Made by a program: the position numbers and the translations under genes. A stretch of 58,700 nt of DNA from contig CANQBZ010000009.1 in assembly GCA_947589295.1 (NCBI GenBank), positions 1-58,700 on the forward strand. Reading direction: 5' to 3'. Positions 58,625 to 58,700 of this stretch are shown here, one piece after another. The stretch comes from an uncultured Akkermansia sp. Lineage in GTDB: Bacteria; Verrucomicrobiota; Verrucomicrobiia; Verrucomicrobiales; Akkermansiaceae. Under the pieces are notes generated by a model. The model did no database searches. It saw nothing but the letters and a program-made list of their open reading frames with translations, and was not told the DNA's origin. Numbering within the stretch: position 1 is the stretch's first letter; each line of letters begins with the position of its first letter.

Positions 58625-58700
58625 ATCGAGTAGGGGGCTTTCGCCCCCTCTCACACCACCGTACGTGCCTTTTATGGCATACGGCGGTTTCCTAACCTTT
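58625..58700 (-). mobile_element. Group II intron, 3' end (domains V and VI), continues beyond the window
   Basis: On the minus strand a 34-nt domain V hairpin (58688-58655) has stem ACCGCCGUA/UACGGUGGU, a 2-nt bulge and a CGC catalytic triad, the version typical of IIC (bacterial class C) introns. Domain VI follows (GAGAGGGGGC-GAAA-GCCCCCUACUC, 58652-58628) with a bulged A at 58631 as branch point, 7 nt from the predicted end GAU at 58625. Any intron-encoded reverse transcriptase would lie to the right of the window. Confidence 0.88.

Noticed and set aside
1..58700. tRNA or rRNA genes
   Set aside because: I looked for T-arm and anticodon-arm patterns and rRNA sequences and found none that hold outside coding regions.

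Overview
The window looks like a chromosomal segment of a host-associated Verrucomicrobiota-type bacterium, perhaps related to Akkermansia. This is a judgement from protein style, moderate-to-high GC housekeeping genes and accessory content; no rRNA or other marker is present to prove it.

Layout. 1-1787 is a secreted ankyrin-repeat gene running off the left edge, with a C9 tract at its start. 2136-9557 is housekeeping: hpf, rpsA, a small outer-membrane barrel, an aspartate-type aminotransferase, an Rrf2 regulator, pth and leuA. 9843-16649 is an AT-richer minus-strand accessory operon (DUF2971-like, long ankyrin protein, TM2-like membrane protein, second ankyrin protein, FRG-domain protein). 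It is headed by a divergent tyrosine recombinase (16877-17878). 18195-34690 is housekeeping again: uracil-DNA glycosylase, HAD phosphatases, rhomboid, DtxR/MntR regulator, RNA methyltransferase, UvrD/PcrA helicase, Trk-type potassium uptake, aldo/keto reductase, metallophosphoesterase, fmt, amino-acid symporter and ADP-ribosylglycohydrolase. 34678-39000 is small accessory material: an unknown gene, a PIN toxin-like pair, an AlbA_2/ATPase regulator behind an array of TTCTTATG repeats, and a likely structured small RNA. 39033-57267 is one tightly packed 15-gene minus-strand operon, headed by a second divergent recombinase (57512-58513) about 93% identical to the first. The right edge is the 3' end (domains V and VI) of a group II intron on the minus strand.

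The most interesting structure is shared by the two accessory operons. Each recombinase ATG is preceded by a 21-bp site, and about 150 bp away lies an inverted copy with exactly the same 8-bp core (TTATGAAT at locus 1, TTCTGAAT at locus 2). Beyond that copy starts the accessory operon. The core base differs between loci but matches within each locus, which suggests a recombinase-controlled invertible promoter segment switching whole operons.

The 18-kb operon combines CsgG/FlgT/LPP20/DUF4384-like envelope proteins, lipoproteins, two exported giant caspase-like (C14) proteins, a probable NlpC/P60-like hydrolase, a nuclease-like DUF6602 protein, an HNH-like protein and a SIR2-like protein. Three cytoplasmic members share an apparently undescribed C- or N-terminal domain. 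I infer a phase-variable surface or defence/conflict island; its function is not shown by the sequence.

A second general theme: at least eight genes have near-consensus TTGNNN-N17-TANNNT promoters ending only 5-8 nt before the start codon, so leaderless mRNAs look common in this organism.
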